NCBI RefSeq assembly: GCF_030165005.1
Contig: NZ_JASNNW010000011.1
Location: 1-64,000 of the forward strand
DNA length: 64,000 bases
Source: Blastococcus capsensis
Lineage (GTDB): Bacteria > Actinomycetota > Actinomycetes > Mycobacteriales > Geodermatophilaceae
Direction of reading: 5' to 3'
Shown here: piece by piece, positions 48,665 to 56,465 of the stretch
Layout: each line of letters begins with the position of its first letter
Numbering within the stretch: position 1 is the stretch's first letter
Made by a program: the position numbers and the translations under genes
The notes under the pieces: generated by a model
Told to the model about the DNA's origin: nothing
Database searches by the model: none
What the model saw: the letters and a program-made list of their open reading frames with translations, nothing else

Positions 48665-49476
48665 GAGTCCTCCTCGCTGGCGCCCGTCAGCCGCGTTCGC
48701 GGAGCTGCTCCGTTCACTGGTGAGCTCGCGAGCTCGCTCACTCCCGCGGCGTCGAACGACGGCCCGGACGGGACCCGCGAGGGCTCGCTCAGCACGGCCG
48801 CGTCGAAGGCGGCGCAGACCAGGTGCAGCGCGACCAGGTGGCACTCCTGCACGGTCGCCGTCCACGGGGAATCGATGCAGACCGCCTCGTCGGCGGCAGC
48901 GGCCAGCGGGTTGGGCGCCGGCCCGGTGAGGGCCAGCGTGGTGATGCCGCACTCGCGGGCCCGGCGGGCGGCAGCGACGGCGTTGGGCGAGCGGCCCGAC
49001 GTGGACAGCAGCATGAGCACGTCGCCGGCCCGCCCGTGCGCCTCGACCTGCCGGGCGAACAGCTCGTCGGCCGGGTAGTCGTTGGCGATGGCGGTCAGCG
49101 ACGAGGTCTCCGCGGTGAGGCAGATGGCGGAGAACGGTGGCCGGTCGGCGCGGTAGCGGCCCACCAGCTCGGCGGTGAGGTGCTGGGCCTGGGCGGCGCT
49201 GCCCCCGTTGCCGGCGGCGAGCAGCCGGCCGCGCGACTCGCCGCACAGCACGTCGGCCAGCTGCCGGCCCCAGCGGTCGAGCACGTCCAGCTGGCCGTCC
49301 AGCGAGCCGAGCGCGGCGGTCAGCGAGGCGACGTGGTCGGCCCCGGTCAGGTGGGTGCAGGTGTCGGGCGAGACGGCCTCTGCATTGGATGACGGAGCGG
49401 CGGTGTTCGGGGCCGCACTCGTCGACCCACCTCCGGTGTCGGGACGGAACGGCTGTGCCGTGCTGTCGAGCATCAC
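48661..49476 (-). CDS. gmhA: Sedoheptulose 7-phosphate isomerase
   Basis: SIS-domain enzyme making D-glycero-D-manno-heptose 7-phosphate, 271 residues. Core from about 85: AAGNGGSAAQAQHLTAELVG, LTAIANDYPADELFARQVEA, LLSTSGRSPNAV and the metal/active Q-E pair in TATVQECHLVALHL. The first about 40 residues come from a repeated gene-junction sequence, and the last about 40 from a palindromic Ser/Ala-rich low-complexity stretch (GTGAGCTCGCGAGCTCGC), so the true ends are odd. Start GTG at 49476 (or ATG at 49473) overlaps the preceding stop. Confidence 0.88.
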   Translation of the reverse strand: MMLDSTAQPFRPDTGGGSTSAAPNTAAPSSNAEAVSPDTCTHLTGADHVASLTAALGSLDGQLDVLDRWGRQLADVLCGESRGRLLAAGNGGSAAQAQHLTAELVGRYRADRPPFSAICLTAETSSLTAIANDYPADELFARQVEAHGRAGDVLMLLSTSGRSPNAVAAARRARECGITTLALTGPAPNPLAAAADEAVCIDSPWTATVQECHLVALHLVCAAFDAAVLSEPSRVPSGPSFDAAGVSELASSPVNGAAPRTRLTGASEEDS

Positions 49477-49480
49477 CTGG
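49421..49480 (-). repeat. Duplicated gene-junction sequence, copy 1
   Basis: About 60 bp reading (minus strand) CCAGGTGATG, then CAGCCGTTCCG, then GACACCGGAGGTGGGTCGA. It is nearly repeated at the next gene junction (50687-50748). In this copy the place of the downstream ATG is ACG, so the sequence is read as the N-terminus of GmhA. Confidence 0.75.
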
Positions 49481-50687
49481 CGACCTCCACGGGACGGCGG
49501 CGGGCGAGCACCTGCCGGTAGACGGTTTCGGTGTCGGCGACGACGCGGGCCCAGCGGTAGCGGGCGCGGGCCCGCTTCACTCCGGCAGCGCCGTAGGCGG
49601 CGCGCCGCTCGTCGTCGGCGAGCAGCGCGGCGAGCACCTCGCCGAGCCGCTCGGGGTCCCGGGGCGGCACCAGGTCACCGGTGACCCCGTCGGCGACGGT
49701 GTCCTGCAGCCCGCCGACGGCGGTGGCGACGACGGGGCGCCCGCAGGCCATGGCCTCCAACGGGGTGATGCCGAACGGCTCGTACCAGGGGACGGCGAGG
49801 ACGACGTCGGCCGAGCGCACCCACGCCGGCACGTCGGCGCGGGCCACCGATCCGGCGAAGACCAGCCGGTCGGCCACGCCCGCCTCGGCGGCGATGCCGC
49901 GCAGCCGCCGCACCTCCGGGTCCGCGTCGAGCACATCGGTCGGGGGACCGCCCACGACCACCAGCTCGGCGTCCGGTACCGCGCGCAGGGCCCGGACGGC
50001 GTCGTCCTGACCCTTCCGCTCGACCAGCCGGCCGAGGACGAGCAGCCGCTTGCGCTCGGTCCGGGGCGCGACCGGGCCGCGCGGGGTGAACACCGAGGTG
50101 TCCACGCCGCAGGGGACGATCGAGACCCGGTCGCTGGTCAGCCCGAGGCGGCGGAGCTCGAAGACCTCGTCGGAGCAGGTGGCGACGACGTGGCTGACGT
50201 CGCGGCACAACCCGCGCTCGAGGTCGATCCGCTCGGCGGGCGAGGTGTCGGCGTCCCCCTGGTGCCGGCGCTTGACCGAGCCGAGGGCGTGGAAGGTCTG
50301 CAGCACCGGCACCGGCGCAATCAGGCTCGCCGACGCCTCGACCGACGCGAGGCCGCTCATCCAGAAGTGCGCGTGCACCACGTCCGGGGCCTGAGCGGCC
50401 CAGCGGTGCCGCAGCACCCGCGCGAACGCGGGCATGTGCTGGAGCAGCTCGTCCTTGGGCAGCGCCTCGGCCGGCCCGGCGGTGACGTGCACGACGTCGT
50501 ACCCGTCCGGGGTGGTCACCCGCTCCGGCAGACCGGCGTCGTCGCGGCGGGTGTGCACGGTGACCTCGTGGCCGCGCTGCGCGAGCCCGGCGGCCAGGGC
50601 GGCGACGTGCACGTTCTGCCCGCCGGCGTCGACGCCACCGATCGCGGCGAGCGGGCTGGCGTGCTCGCTGACCAGGTCCATCCTCAT
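49473..50687 (-). CDS. GT4 family glycosyltransferase
   Basis: GT-B sugar transferase of 404 residues. N-terminal GGVDAGGQNVHVAALAAGLAQRGHEVTVHTRRD is the family start; the donor domain has LVLGRLVERKGQD, and PWYEPFGITPLEAMACGRPVV contains the E-x7-E motif. ATG at 50687 follows GGAGGTGGG at 5 nt; an upstream GTG at 50738 would add 17 residues read from the duplicated junction. It acts in glycan assembly with its neighbours. Confidence 0.88.
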   Translation of the reverse strand: MRMDLVSEHASPLAAIGGVDAGGQNVHVAALAAGLAQRGHEVTVHTRRDDAGLPERVTTPDGYDVVHVTAGPAEALPKDELLQHMPAFARVLRHRWAAQAPDVVHAHFWMSGLASVEASASLIAPVPVLQTFHALGSVKRRHQGDADTSPAERIDLERGLCRDVSHVVATCSDEVFELRRLGLTSDRVSIVPCGVDTSVFTPRGPVAPRTERKRLLVLGRLVERKGQDDAVRALRAVPDAELVVVGGPPTDVLDADPEVRRLRGIAAEAGVADRLVFAGSVARADVPAWVRSADVVLAVPWYEPFGITPLEAMACGRPVVATAVGGLQDTVADGVTGDLVPPRDPERLGEVLAALLADDERRAAYGAAGVKRARARYRWARVVADTETVYRQVLARRRPVEVAR

Positions 50688-50748
50688 CGACCCACCTCCG
50701 GTGTCGGAACGAAACGGCTGCCCCGTACTACCAGGCACATCACCTGGT
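50687..50748 (-). repeat. Duplicated gene-junction sequence, copy 2
   Basis: Same order of blocks as copy 1 at 49421-49480: CCAGGTGATG, CAGCCGTTTCG, GACACCGGAGGTGGGTCG, here ending in ATG as the start of the GT4 gene with a strong ribosome binding site. This copy is therefore probably the functional original. Confidence 0.75.
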
Positions 50749-51720
50749 CACCTCCTCCAAGAGCCCGTCCCAGTCCCGCAGGAAGCGGTCCAGCCCGTAG
50801 CGCTCCAGCGCCGCCGCGCGGGCGGCCTTGCCGGCGAGCCGGGCGGCGTCCTCGTCGTGCACGAACTCGCGGACGGCGGCCCACAGCCGGTCCGGCCGGG
50901 TGGCGAGCACGCCGGCGTCGCCGGGCACCGCCTCCACGACCTCGGTGGTGGCCAGCCCGACGACCGGCATCCCCAGGTGCATGGCCTCCAGCAGCGAGAG
51001 CCCCAGCGAGGTCCAGCGCACCGGGTGCACGTAGACCCGGCGGCGGGCCAGCTCGACGTGCATCGCGGCCTGGGGCGGATCCTCGAACAACGCGACCCGG
51101 TCGGGGTCGAGGCCGTACGTCGAGTGCAGCCCCGCGAGGCCCATGCCGAAGACGTCGACCGGCGCGGCCTGCGCGAGGCCGGGCAGCAGGTCGGCACCGA
51201 CGGTGCGGCCGCGGCGCACCGGCTCGTTGGTGACGACGGCGGCACGGGCCAGCTCGCCGGTGTACCGCTCGCCCGGGTCGACGATGCCGTGCTCGATGAC
51301 GGTCGTCGGGGCGCGGCCGTTGTCGTAGAACAGCTCGTTGAAGGAGGTGACGTGCGCGATCGGGATGTCGTCGCGGTCGGCCATCGGGTGCACCGTGTGC
51401 GGGACCGGCCCGTCACCGGGCTCGAGCCCCGGCGCGTTGTGCTCGAGGAAGACGGCGGGCAGGTCGCGGCCGGGCTCGCGGCCGAGCCACTCGCGCACCA
51501 GCTCCAGGTCGCGGGCGCGCTGCAGCACCACGACGTCGACCTGCTCGTCGCGCAGCTGCCCGGGCGTCACCTCGCGGGCCGACGCCGGCCAGTCCCAGGT
51601 GCGGGCCCGACCGAGGCCGTCCGGGCCGCGATCAGGCGTCACGGGCAGCAGGTAGTCGTGGCCGCCCTGGACGAACGACGTCGTCCAGGACCCGTGCACG
51701 TGCCAGATCAGGATCTTCAC
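50740..51720 (-). CDS. GT4-like glycosyltransferase
   Basis: Protein of 326 residues. It opens KILIWHVHGSWTTSFVQGGHDYLLP, seen in a group of actinobacterial glycosyltransferases, with a C-terminal donor domain carrying RRVYVHPVRWTSLGLSLLEAMHLGMPVVGLA. The N-terminal half differs from standard GT4, so acceptor type is unknown. GTG at 51720 overlaps the preceding stop by 4 bp. Confidence 0.82.
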   Translation of the reverse strand: MKILIWHVHGSWTTSFVQGGHDYLLPVTPDRGPDGLGRARTWDWPASAREVTPGQLRDEQVDVVVLQRARDLELVREWLGREPGRDLPAVFLEHNAPGLEPGDGPVPHTVHPMADRDDIPIAHVTSFNELFYDNGRAPTTVIEHGIVDPGERYTGELARAAVVTNEPVRRGRTVGADLLPGLAQAAPVDVFGMGLAGLHSTYGLDPDRVALFEDPPQAAMHVELARRRVYVHPVRWTSLGLSLLEAMHLGMPVVGLATTEVVEAVPGDAGVLATRPDRLWAAVREFVHDEDAARLAGKAARAAALERYGLDRFLRDWDGLLEEVTR

Positions 51721-52790
51721 GTTCTCCCCTGGAGGTTCGTCGCCGCCTCGCGGGCTGCGGCGGGGTGTCGGGGACCGGCCGGCTGCTGGACCGTGGCGGT
51801 GAGCTCGTCGACGGCGGCGACGACGTCCTGCGCCGTCACCGAGGTCAGGCAGGGGTGGCCGGGCACGGGGCACTCGCGGGCCCGCGTGTCACGGCAGGGA
51901 GCCGACTGGTCGCCGAGCAGCACCGTCGGCACGCCGTAGGGCGCCCAGCGGGCGGCCGGGACCACCGGCGAGAACAGCGAGACGACCGGCGTGCCCACCG
52001 CGGCGGCCAGGTGCGCCGGACCGGTGTTGCCGACGACGACCGCGGCCGCGCCCTCGAGCAGTGCGGCCATCTCCGCCAGCGACGTCCCCCCGCCCAGGTC
52101 GACGCCGCGGGTACCGGCGACGGTCGCGGTCAGGGCCTTCTCCCCCGGCCCGCCGGTGACCAGCACCCGGTGACCGGCATCGGACAGCGCCTGGACGGCT
52201 TCGGCGCAGCGCTCGACCGGCCAGGCGCGGGCGGGCACGGACGCCCCGGGGTGCAGGACGATGTAGCCGGGCTCGTGCGCGACCGGGGGCAGGGGTCGTC
52301 GCACGGCGAGCCGGCCGCCGTCGCCGTCCGGCAGCTCGAACCCGGCGGCCCGGGCGAGCGACAGCGCCCGCTCGGGCTCCGGGAGGTCGTCGTCGACGCG
52401 GTGGCGCACGTCGAGCAGCGAGCCGGGGTAGTCCACGCTGATCGCCGAGATGCGGGGCACGCCGGCCAGGCGCAGCACCAGGGCCAGGGGCAGGGGCGAC
52501 TGGTGGAACGACGTGGACAGGACTGCCTCGTCGGGCGCCAGGGCCCGGACGCGCCCGGTCAGGGTGGCGACGTCGGCGGCGTCCACCGCCGGCGGGTTCC
52601 CGAGGATCCAGGGACAGGCCCACGTCCAGATCTCGTCGACGCCCGGAAGCAGCTCCGCGGCGGCCGCTCCGGCCGGGCCGGCGAGGAAGACCACCCGGTC
52701 GGCGCCGTGTGCGACGGCGCGCACCATCGGGCCCTGCAGGAGGACGTCCCCGGCGTTGTCGAGCCGGGCCACCAGCACGGTGCGGGTCAC
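51717..52790 (-). CDS. GT9 family glycosyltransferase (heptosyltransferase-like)
   Basis: Second GT9 enzyme, 357 residues. VLVARLDNAGDVLLQGPMVRAV at the start, IVLHPGASVPARAWP and GNTGPAHLAAAVGTPVVSLFSP near the end are the heptosyltransferase I/II-like signatures. It also carries a C-terminal CRDTRARECPVPGHPCLTS segment typical of GT9. Overlaps both neighbours by 4 bp. Confidence 0.88.
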   Translation of the reverse strand: MTRTVLVARLDNAGDVLLQGPMVRAVAHGADRVVFLAGPAGAAAAELLPGVDEIWTWACPWILGNPPAVDAADVATLTGRVRALAPDEAVLSTSFHQSPLPLALVLRLAGVPRISAISVDYPGSLLDVRHRVDDDLPEPERALSLARAAGFELPDGDGGRLAVRRPLPPVAHEPGYIVLHPGASVPARAWPVERCAEAVQALSDAGHRVLVTGGPGEKALTATVAGTRGVDLGGGTSLAEMAALLEGAAAVVVGNTGPAHLAAAVGTPVVSLFSPVVPAARWAPYGVPTVLLGDQSAPCRDTRARECPVPGHPCLTSVTAQDVVAAVDELTATVQQPAGPRHPAAAREAATNLQGRT

Positions 52791-54283
52791 CAGTGGCCGC
52801 CCAGGACCACGTCCACCGCCTCGGTCAGGGTCCCGAGGGCCCAGTCGGCGGCCGCGATCTCCTCGTCGCGGGTCACGGGGGTCGGAACCAGCATCCCGAC
52901 GGCTCCCGCGGCGGTCGCCGCCTCGACGTCGGCGCCGATGTCCCCGATCACCACGCAGCGCACGGGGTCGACGCCGAGCCCGGCGCAGGCCGCGGTGACC
53001 ATGCCGGGCGCGGGCTTGCGGCAGCTGCAGCCGTCGTCGGGGCCGTGCGGGCAGAACTGGACGGTGTCGAACGGGCCGAGCAGGTCGTCGAGCCGCTTCA
53101 TGCAGGCGTCCACCTGGTCGCCGGTGATCAGCCCGCGGGCGACGCCGGACTGGTTGCTCACCACGCCGACCCGCACGCCGCGGGCGCGCAGCGCGTCCAG
53201 CGCCTCCTTGGCGCCGTCCACCGGGCGGACCCACTCGGGGTCGCCGTTGTACGGGAAGTCGTGCACCAGCGTGCCGTCGCGGTCGAAGAGCACCAGGTCG
53301 GGCAGGCCCTTCCAGCGGCGGACACCCACGTGCCGCACCACCCCGCGCAGCCAGTGCCAGGTGGCCAGCGGCGGGATCAGCGCACTGGTGGTCAGCATCG
53401 TGCCCACCTCGGCGCGGTCACGGGGACCGGACGCGATGCGCCGCCACGCGAACTCCGCCGTACCGGCCGCCCAGACGGCGGCCGCGGCAGCCGCGGCACC
53501 CGGCTTCCGCGCCACGGCCAGACCGACCGCGGCCAGCGCGGTGGCGGTGACCGCCATGTGCTGGGGACGGCGGCCGAGCGCAGCGTCGGCCCGGTCGCGC
53601 CAGTCGGGCCCGTGCAGCCGGCGCATCAGCACGTCGTCGGCGTTGCCGGCCTGCACCCGCGCGCTGACCCAGCGGTCGGTGGGCCGGACCGGGTGGGTGA
53701 TCCAGCGTTCGCCGCGCACCAGGTGCGCGCCGGTGTCCATGACCCGCAGCGCCAGGTCGGAGTCCTCGCGGAAGGCCCGGGGGAAGCGCTCGTCGAAGCC
53801 GCCGACCGCGGCCAGCGCCCTGCGGCGGTAGGCGAGGTCGGCGGTGATCCAGCTGGAGGTGGCCAGTCCGGCGGTGCCGCGCTCCCAGTCGGTCGGCTTC
53901 CGGTCGGGCGGCAGCGGCACCCGGACGCGGCCCTGGCTGCCGGCGACCTCGTCGGGCAGATCCGCGAGGTCCTGCTCCAGCCGCTGGTACCAGTCGGGGT
54001 CGGGGACGACGTCGTCGTCCAGGAAGGCGATCCACTCCGTCCGGGCCGTGCGCCAGCCCAGGTTCCGCGCGCGCGCCGGGCCGCCGCCGCCGGTCCGCAC
54101 CACGCGCACCGGCGGCAGACCCGGGCGGTCGGGGCGCAGCGGGTCACCGGTGGGCCGGTCGTCGACCAGGACCAGCACGGCCGGCCGGGGACCCGGGGCA
54201 GCGGCGAGCGCGTCGAGGAGGACGTCGAGCGAGGGTCGCCCGATCGTCGGCACGACGACGGTGCACTGCGCGAGCATGATCAC
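52787..54283 (-). CDS. Fusion of GT2 glycosyltransferase and GmhB-like heptose bisphosphate phosphatase
   Basis: First gene of the operon, 498 residues. Residues 1-230 are a GT-A family 2 transferase (TVVVPTIGRPS, IAFLDDDVVPDPDW with the DDD at 89-91). Residues 240-320 have two hydrophobic stretches. Residues 325-498 are a HAD phosphatase of the GmhB/HisB type: nucleophile D334 in LFDRDGTLV, VSNQSGVARG, and zinc ligands C411, H413, C419, C421 in CPHGPDDGCSC. It would remove the C7 phosphate from heptose 1,7-bisphosphate and also transfer a sugar. This fusion completes the GmhA-HldE-GmhB route. Confidence 0.88.
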   Translation of the reverse strand: MIMLAQCTVVVPTIGRPSLDVLLDALAAAPGPRPAVLVLVDDRPTGDPLRPDRPGLPPVRVVRTGGGGPARARNLGWRTARTEWIAFLDDDVVPDPDWYQRLEQDLADLPDEVAGSQGRVRVPLPPDRKPTDWERGTAGLATSSWITADLAYRRRALAAVGGFDERFPRAFREDSDLALRVMDTGAHLVRGERWITHPVRPTDRWVSARVQAGNADDVLMRRLHGPDWRDRADAALGRRPQHMAVTATALAAVGLAVARKPGAAAAAAAVWAAGTAEFAWRRIASGPRDRAEVGTMLTTSALIPPLATWHWLRGVVRHVGVRRWKGLPDLVLFDRDGTLVHDFPYNGDPEWVRPVDGAKEALDALRARGVRVGVVSNQSGVARGLITGDQVDACMKRLDDLLGPFDTVQFCPHGPDDGCSCRKPAPGMVTAACAGLGVDPVRCVVIGDIGADVEAATAAGAVGMLVPTPVTRDEEIAAADWALGTLTEAVDVVLGGHW

Positions 54284-54308
54284 CCACCTGCCCGTTCTCC
54301 AGCAACCG

Positions 54309-54331
54309 AAACACTACGGGCTTGAAGTGTT
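54309..54331 (-). promoter_or_regulatory. Palindrome upstream of the heptose operon
   Basis: AACACT-acgggcttg-AAGTGTT (arms 6-7 bp) lies 26 bp before the operon start. It resembles the perfect palindrome ACACTTCGG..CCGAAGTGT at 43314 before the epimerase gene. No regulator is identified. Confidence 0.45.
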
Positions 54332-54416
54332 CCGCGGCCCAGCCGATCGAGCCGACCCGTCATGTCGAGCAGGGAGCGTCCCGGCAGGTCGGGCTCTGCC
54401 CAGACCCGGTCTGGGT

Positions 54417-54522
54417 ACGCCGGTGCGCCGCTGCAGCTCCTCGCGGCTCAGCCCGGCGACCATCTCGCGGGCCACGGAACCGGTGGGCCGACGTCGACGA
54501 CCGCCAGCTCGGTGTAGCTGCG
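54417..54522 (-). pseudogene. Remnant of a CoA transferase subunit B gene (3' end)
   Basis: The minus strand encodes TELAVVDVG, then after a one-base shift REMVAGLSREELQRRTG, matching the C-terminus of the intact subunit B gene (TELAVIDVG, VRDMVAGLSREDLQRRTG at 55850-55950). Nothing else of the gene remains. It lies between the heptose operon and a TctC gene, showing that the scoB/tctC unit was once duplicated here. It is the only content of the 317-bp gap besides the palindrome. Confidence 0.8.
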
Positions 54523-54600
54523 GTTGCCCCGCGAGGAAGGGGAACGTACCGACGGCACGGGGCCGGCCGCCACCGGCCGGCCGGCTTCCCGACGGGGCGC

Positions 54601-55599
54601 TCAGTCCTGGAGGATCGGGCCGTAGACCTCGACGATGTCGTCGATCCGCGCCGCGAACTCCTCGGAGCCGATGAACTCGTCGGGCACGTACTGCTCGCCG
54701 AGGGTCTCGATCGTCTCCTCCTTGCTGAGGCAGTTCTCGATGGCGCTCTCGAGCGTGGAGACGACGTCGTCGGGGACACCCGCCGGCGCGGCGAACCCCC
54801 AGACCGACGTGCTGTAGACCAGCTCGGGGAACCCGACCTGGGCCAGCGTCGGGGCGTCGATGTACTCGATCGGCTCCTCCGGGCTGACGGCGAGCGGCGT
54901 GAAGCTGCCGGCCTCGATGTTCTGCAGGACGTCCTCCGTGGAGTTGATGAAGACGGCGTCGACGTTGCCACCGAGCAGCGCGGTGGTCATCTCGGCGTTG
55001 CCGTTGAAGGGCACCGCCGTCACCTCCACGTCGTACAGCTCGGCCATGCGCCGCAGCTCCATGGCCTGCGAGGTGGTCGCACCCGGAACGCCGACGTTGA
55101 GCTCACCCGGGTTCTCCTTGGCGTACTGGAAGAACGCCTCCGCGTCGGCGAACTGCGAGTCCGCACCCACGGCCAGCACGGAGGGGATCACCTCGCCGAC
55201 CGCGATCGGCACGTAGTCCTCGTTGGTGTAGCCGACATCGTCCTGGAGCGGGTTGGTGGCCGATGCCGGGACCGCGATGATGCCGATGGTGTGGCCGTCG
55301 TTCCCGCCGGCGAGCATCGCCTGCATGCCGACCGAGCCGGACGCGCCCTCCCGGTTCTCCACCACCACGGTCTGGCCGAACTCCTCCTCCAGGCAGGTGC
55401 CGACGGTCTGCCCCATGAGAGTGATCGGACCACCGGCGGCGTAGGGCACGATGAGGGTGATCCGCTCGGTGGGGTACTCGGCGGCGGCCGGCTCCCCACC
55501 GCCCTCGGCCTGGGGCTCGGCCGCGTCCTCACCGCAGGCGGCGAGGACGAGCACTGACGCCGCGAGAGCGGCGGGGGCGGTGGCACGGAAGCGTCGCAT
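54601..55599 (-). CDS. TctC/Bug-family binding lipoprotein 1
   Basis: Extracytoplasmic receptor of 332 residues. Lipobox LAAC (Cys 22). TctC features: ITLIVPYAAGGPITLMGQTV, VVVENREGASGSVGMQAMLAGG, LNVGVPGATTSQAMELRR, VPFNGNAEMTTALLGG and GVDAVF-like VDAVFINSTEDVL. Binds carboxylic acids in known members. It is at the 3' end of the module, after the CoA transferase, whereas the other two receptors precede tctBA. Confidence 0.88.
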   Translation of the reverse strand: MRRFRATAPAALAASVLVLAACGEDAAEPQAEGGGEPAAAEYPTERITLIVPYAAGGPITLMGQTVGTCLEEEFGQTVVVENREGASGSVGMQAMLAGGNDGHTIGIIAVPASATNPLQDDVGYTNEDYVPIAVGEVIPSVLAVGADSQFADAEAFFQYAKENPGELNVGVPGATTSQAMELRRMAELYDVEVTAVPFNGNAEMTTALLGGNVDAVFINSTEDVLQNIEAGSFTPLAVSPEEPIEYIDAPTLAQVGFPELVYSTSVWGFAAPAGVPDDVVSTLESAIENCLSKEETIETLGEQYVPDEFIGSEEFAARIDDIVEVYGPILQD

Positions 55600-55644
55600 G
55601 ATCTTTCCTCCGGATGGTTCGAGTCGGACAGTGCGGTGGCTGTC

Positions 55645-55764
55645 GGCCGAGGATCGGCTCGTAGACCTGCTGGGTCTCGTCGAGGACCTCGGCCAGCTCG
55701 TCCGCGCCGGCGAACTGCTCGAGCACGTGGTGCTCGCCGAGCTGCCGGCGCACCTCCTCCTCCC
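55645..55764 (-). pseudogene. C-terminal fragment of another TctC receptor gene
   Basis: The minus strand reads EEEVRRQLGEHHVLEQFAG, then DELAEVLDETQQVYEPILG, homologous to the C-terminus of receptor 3 (FAGAEELGSILDETQQAYEP). The stop codon has become CGA. No start or lipobox exists; it is a decayed duplicate lying between receptor 1 and scoB. Confidence 0.75.
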
Positions 55765-55787
55765 CAGGCCGGCCGCGGCGGAGCAGC

Positions 55788-56465
55788 TCAGCCGCCGGCG
55801 GGAACCAGGACGGCGACCTCGTCGGCGAAGGTCAACGGGGCGCCGGTGCGCCGCTGCAGGTCCTCCCGGGAGAGGCCGGCGACCATGTCGCGGACCACGA
55901 AGCCGGCGGGGCCGACGTCGATGACCGCCAGCTCGGTGTAGATCCGGTGCACGACCTGGGCGGCGGTCAGCGGGTAGGTACACTCGGGCAGGAGCTTGGG
56001 TCGGCCGTCCGGCGTGGTGTGCATCATCAGCACCAGCACCCGCTTGGCGCCGACGGCCAGGTCCATGGCTCCGCCGACGGCCGGGGGCAGGTGCGCGTCG
56101 TCGGTCGCCCAGTTGGCCAGGTCGCCCTGCTCGGACACCTGGAAGGCGCCGAGGACCGTGACGTCGATGTGGCCGCCGCGCATCATCATGAACGAGTCGG
56201 TGTGGTGGAAGTAGGAGCCGCCGGGAACCAGCGTGACCGGGGACTTGCCCGCGTTGATCAGCTCCCAGTCCACCTCGCCGGGCGCCGGCGCGGGCCCCAT
56301 GCCGAGGATGCCGTTCTCGCTGTGGAAGATGATCTCCTTGCCGGCGGAGATCACGTCCCCGACGAGGGTGGGCATGCCGATGCCGAGGTTGACGTAGGAG
56401 CCGTCGGGGATGTCGCGGGCGACCCGTGCGGCCATCTCGGTGTGCGAGAGCTGCGGGACGGTCAC
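55788..56465 (-). CDS. 3-oxoacid/3-oxoadipate CoA transferase, subunit B
   Basis: Catalytic subunit of a family I CoA transferase, 225 residues. The active Glu sits in FHSENGILGMGPAP; GGHIDVTVLGAFQVSEQGDL and YPLTAAQVVHRIYTELAVIDV follow. It activates a 3-oxo acid with CoA from succinyl-CoA. PcaJ-type (3-oxoadipate) and ScoB-type (acetoacetate) cannot be told apart by eye. GTG at 56465 overlaps subunit A by 4 bp. Confidence 0.9.
   Translation of the reverse strand: MTVPQLSHTEMAARVARDIPDGSYVNLGIGMPTLVGDVISAGKEIIFHSENGILGMGPAPAPGEVDWELINAGKSPVTLVPGGSYFHHTDSFMMMRGGHIDVTVLGAFQVSEQGDLANWATDDAHLPPAVGGAMDLAVGAKRVLVLMMHTTPDGRPKLLPECTYPLTAAQVVHRIYTELAVIDVGPAGFVVRDMVAGLSREDLQRRTGAPLTFADEVAVLVPAGG

Noticed and set aside
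55529-55753. Minus-strand 74-codon frame as a separate small gene
   Set aside because: It is the decayed C-terminus of a TctC receptor that reads through a lost stop into the next leader.
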